From Fidelibacterota bacterium (GTDB lineage Bacteria; Fidelibacterota; Marinisomatia; SCGC-AAA003-L08; TS1B11): 8,037 bases of DNA. A program made the translations under genes and the position numbers. Below, in pieces: positions 5,394-8,037 of the stretch. Numbering within the stretch: the stretch's first letter is position 1; the number at the start of each line of letters is the position of its first letter. Location of the stretch: the NCBI GenBank assembly GCA_022564085.1, contig JADFMC010000087.1, forward strand, positions 1 to 8,037, written 5' to 3'. Under the pieces are notes generated by a model. The model did not search any database and was not told the DNA's origin. It saw nothing but the letters and a program-made list of their open reading frames with translations.

Positions 5394-6269
5394 ATGATTC
5401 CCGGTTCGTTTGAATATCACCACCCCGGCTCGCTGGACGAGGCAATCGCTCTGCTTTCCTCGCTGGGCGATGATGCTAAGGTCCTTTCCGGGGGACAAAG
5501 TCTGATTCCGATGATGAAACTACGCCTGGCCGAACCGGCCCATTTAATCGATATCAACGGGCTCACCGATCTGGAGTATATCAAGGAATCCGACGGCTAC
5601 TTGACCATTGGGGCTCTGACCCGGGAAGCCGACCTGGACCGCTCCGATGTGATCGGAAAAAAGTATGCGGTCATCCACGACACTGCCCATGTTATCGCCG
5701 ATCCGCAGGTGCGCAACCTGGCTACCATCGGTGGAAACCTGGCTCACGGCGATCCAGCCAATGATCATCCGGCAACCATGCTGGCCCTCAGGGCTGAAGT
5801 GGTGGCCACCGGACCCAACGGTCCTCGCACGATCCCCATTGATGATTTCTTTATCGGCCCCCTCACAACTGCTCTGGCACCCAACGAGATCCTCACCGAG
5901 TTGAGAATTCCTGCGCCGACCCAGGGGAGCGGAGGCGCCTACCTGAAGCTTGAACGCAAGGTAGGCGATTTTGCTATCGCCGGTGTCGCGGCGGTAGTGA
6001 CTCTGGATGGCAGCGGCAACTGCACCCTGGCGGGCATTGGGCTGACCAATGTCGGTCCCACCCCGCTCCGGGCCACCGCGGCTGAAAAGTTCCTCCTCGG
6101 AAAACCGCTGAGCGATGACAATATTGCCGAAGGCGGCCGTATGGCTGGTGAGGCATCCCAACCTACCAGTGATCACCGTGGCTCGGCGGAATACAAGCGG
6201 GCCATGGTTAAAGAAATGACCATCCGGGCCCTTAAGAAGGCCAAGGCCCGCGCAGAAGGAGAGCAATAG
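5394..6269 (+). CDS. coxM: CoxM, FAD-binding medium subunit of CO dehydrogenase
   Basis: CoxM is the flavoprotein of the (LMS)2 CODH heterohexamer. It takes electrons from the CoxS clusters on FAD and passes them to quinone or another carrier at the inner face of the membrane. Its 291 residues match the usual length of about 288. The N-terminal FAD-binding domain (1-175) carries both pyrophosphate-binding motifs, SGGQS at 32-36 (usually AGGQS) and TIGGN at 111-115, followed by GDPANDHPA at 119-127. The C-terminal CO_deh_flav domain (about 178-285) includes LERKVGDFAIA. The ATG at 5394 has GGAGG 7 nt upstream. It is the first gene of coxM-coxS-coxL; coxS begins one base after its stop. The order M-S-L is typical of form I clusters, whereas form II is usually S-L-M. 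Confidence 0.96.
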   Translation: MIPGSFEYHHPGSLDEAIALLSSLGDDAKVLSGGQSLIPMMKLRLAEPAHLIDINGLTDLEYIKESDGYLTIGALTREADLDRSDVIGKKYAVIHDTAHVIADPQVRNLATIGGNLAHGDPANDHPATMLALRAEVVATGPNGPRTIPIDDFFIGPLTTALAPNEILTELRIPAPTQGSGGAYLKLERKVGDFAIAGVAAVVTLDGSGNCTLAGIGLTNVGPTPLRATAAEKFLLGKPLSDDNIAEGGRMAGEASQPTSDHRGSAEYKRAMVKEMTIRALKKAKARAEGEQ

Positions 6270-6270
6270 A

Positions 6271-6738
<468 letters not shown>

Positions 6739-6770
6739 CCGGGCGCGATGCGCGCACCAGGAGGAAAATT

Positions 6771-8037
6771 ATGACTGATCTCAGGACTTCAGCAGAAATC
6801 GGTGGCATGGGGCACTCGGTGAAGCGCCGGGAAGACCCCCGTTTCATCCGCGGAAAGGGCAACTTTGTGGATGACGTGGTCCGGCCCGGCATGCTCTATA
6901 TGGCCATCGTGCGCAGTCCCTTCGCCCACGCCAAGATAAAGAGCATCAATACCGAAAAGGCCCTGGCCCACCCCGGTGTGGCGGCGGTGATTACCGGTGA
7001 GACGTTGAAGGAATACAACCTGCACTGGATGCCGACCCTCATGTCTGACACCCAGATGGTGCTGCCGGTGGACGAGGTCATGTACCAGGCCCAGGAAGTC
7101 GCCGCCGTCATCGCCACCGACCGCTACAGCGCCGCCGACGGCGTGGAACTGGTGGAGGTGGATTACGAGCCCCTGGAGGTGGTCATCGATCCCTTCAAGG
7201 CGCTGGAGCCGGGGGCGCCGGTGCTGCGGCACGATAAGGAGGGGCAGAAAGATAACCGTATATTCCATTGGGAGGCCGGCGACAGGGCGGCAACGGAGAG
7301 GGCCTTCCAGGAGGCCGATGTGACGGTGAAGCAGGATATCTACCTCCCGCGCATCCACGTGGCCTCCATCGAGACCTGCGGCATTGTGGCCGAGTTCGAT
7401 GCTGTTGAGGGCCAGCTCACCATCTGGATGACTTCCCAGGCGCCCCACGCCCATCGGACCGTATTTGCCATGGTGGCTGGCCATGTCGGTCTGTCCGAGG
7501 AGAAAATTCGCATCATCTCGCCGGACATCGGCGGTGGATTCGGTGGCAAGGTGCCGATCTATCCCGGCTACGTCATTGCCATCGCCGCAACCGTGGTGAC
7601 GGGGGCGCCGATCAAGTGGATCGAAGACCGGCGGGAGAATTTGCAGGCGGACTCGTTTGGCCGCGATTATCATATGGCCGCCGAACTGGCAGCAAGCAAG
7701 GACGGCACCATACAGGCGCTGCGCATCAAGACCATTGCTGACCACGGCTATACCGATGCCGCCACCCAACCGTCCAAATGGCCAGCGGGCATGTTCTCCA
7801 TCGCCACCGGCTCCTACAGGCTAGAGCAGGCCTTCTGCGAGGTGGACGGCGTCTACACCAACAAGCCGCCCGGGGGCATCGCTTACCGTTGTTCATTCCG
7901 GGTGACCGAGGCGGTCCACGCCATGGAGCGGCTGGTCGACATTCTGGCCGACGATCTGGGGATGGATCCGGCGGAGTTGCGCATGAAAAATTTTATTCCG
8001 CCCAATGAATTCCCCTACAAGTCGGTATTGGGTTTGG
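6771..8037 (+). CDS. coxL: CoxL, form I molybdenum-copper catalytic subunit of CO dehydrogenase (N-terminal part)
   Basis: CoxL oxidises CO with H2O to CO2, 2 H+ and 2 electrons at a [CuSMoO2] site with molybdopterin cytosine dinucleotide. The frame is open from ATG 6771 to the window edge: 422 codons of a usual ~809. AGGAGG lies 6 nt upstream. The N-terminal substrate domain begins near GMGHSVKRREDPRFIRG (12-28). TSQAPHAHR at 221-229 holds Q223, likely the cofactor-near Gln (Q240 in Oligotropha), and GGGFGGK (254-260) is the cofactor-binding glycine motif. AYRCSFR at 371-377, with C374, is the form I active-site loop whose Cys binds copper (C388 in Oligotropha); form II has AYRGAGR. This makes it a true CODH rather than a general molybdenum hydroxylase. 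The C-terminal half, including the catalytic Glu, is outside the window. Confidence 0.96.
   Translation, partial: MTDLRTSAEIGGMGHSVKRREDPRFIRGKGNFVDDVVRPGMLYMAIVRSPFAHAKIKSINTEKALAHPGVAAVITGETLKEYNLHWMPTLMSDTQMVLPVDEVMYQAQEVAAVIATDRYSAADGVELVEVDYEPLEVVIDPFKALEPGAPVLRHDKEGQKDNRIFHWEAGDRAATERAFQEADVTVKQDIYLPRIHVASIETCGIVAEFDAVEGQLTIWMTSQAPHAHRTVFAMVAGHVGLSEEKIRIISPDIGGGFGGKVPIYPGYVIAIAATVVTGAPIKWIEDRRENLQADSFGRDYHMAAELAASKDGTIQALRIKTIADHGYTDAATQPSKWPAGMFSIATGSYRLEQAFCEVDGVYTNKPPGGIAYRCSFRVTEAVHAMERLVDILADDLGMDPAELRMKNFIPPNEFPYKSVLGL

Noticed and set aside
6789..7769. Long 326-codon frame on the - strand within coxL
   Set aside because: It is a shadow of coxL: His- and Gly-rich from reversed GC-biased codons, with no ribosome site or family features.

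Overview
The window is bacterial chromosome. It holds most of a form I aerobic carbon monoxide dehydrogenase (CODH) gene cluster, next to a scarred lysine-tRNA locus that looks like an integration site for mobile DNA. The source phylum is not resolved. The genes are compact, with good Shine-Dalgarno sites. The tRNA-Lys gene does not encode its CCA end, which argues against groups that always encode it, such as enterobacteria. Coding DNA in the cox part is moderately GC-rich, while the stretch at about 640-1560 is clearly more AT-rich.

Left edge (1-342): the C-terminal part of a short-chain dehydrogenase/reductase on the + strand. Next comes a tRNA-associated region on the - strand (504-1728). 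From left to right it has a Rho-independent terminator, a displaced 3' half of tRNA-Lys interrupted by a 47-bp GC-rich insert, a GreA transcription-factor gene with its own terminator, 370 bp of non-coding AT-rich DNA with short repeats, an intact tRNA-Lys(UUU), and a degraded 3' half resembling tRNA-Lys(CUU). The intact tRNA and the displaced half share 44 identical bases in direct orientation. The layout is that of a ~1-kb element integrated into the tRNA 3' end, carrying greA and no integrase.

Cox region (1943-8037): two divergent operons share a 345-bp intergenic region. Leftward (-) are coxD (MoxR-type AAA+ ATPase), coxE (von Willebrand A protein) and coxF (XdhC-family accessory protein), the set that matures the CODH active site. 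Rightward (+) are coxM (FAD subunit), coxS (2x[2Fe-2S] subunit) and coxL (molybdenum-copper catalytic subunit, cut by the window end). CoxL carries the AYRCSFR active-site motif, which marks true form I CODH, and the M-S-L order agrees. The encoded system would oxidise CO with water to CO2 and pass electrons through the Fe-S clusters and FAD to the respiratory chain. The shared intergenic region holds a promoter-like sequence with a dyad across its -35 box, a plausible control point for the structural genes.
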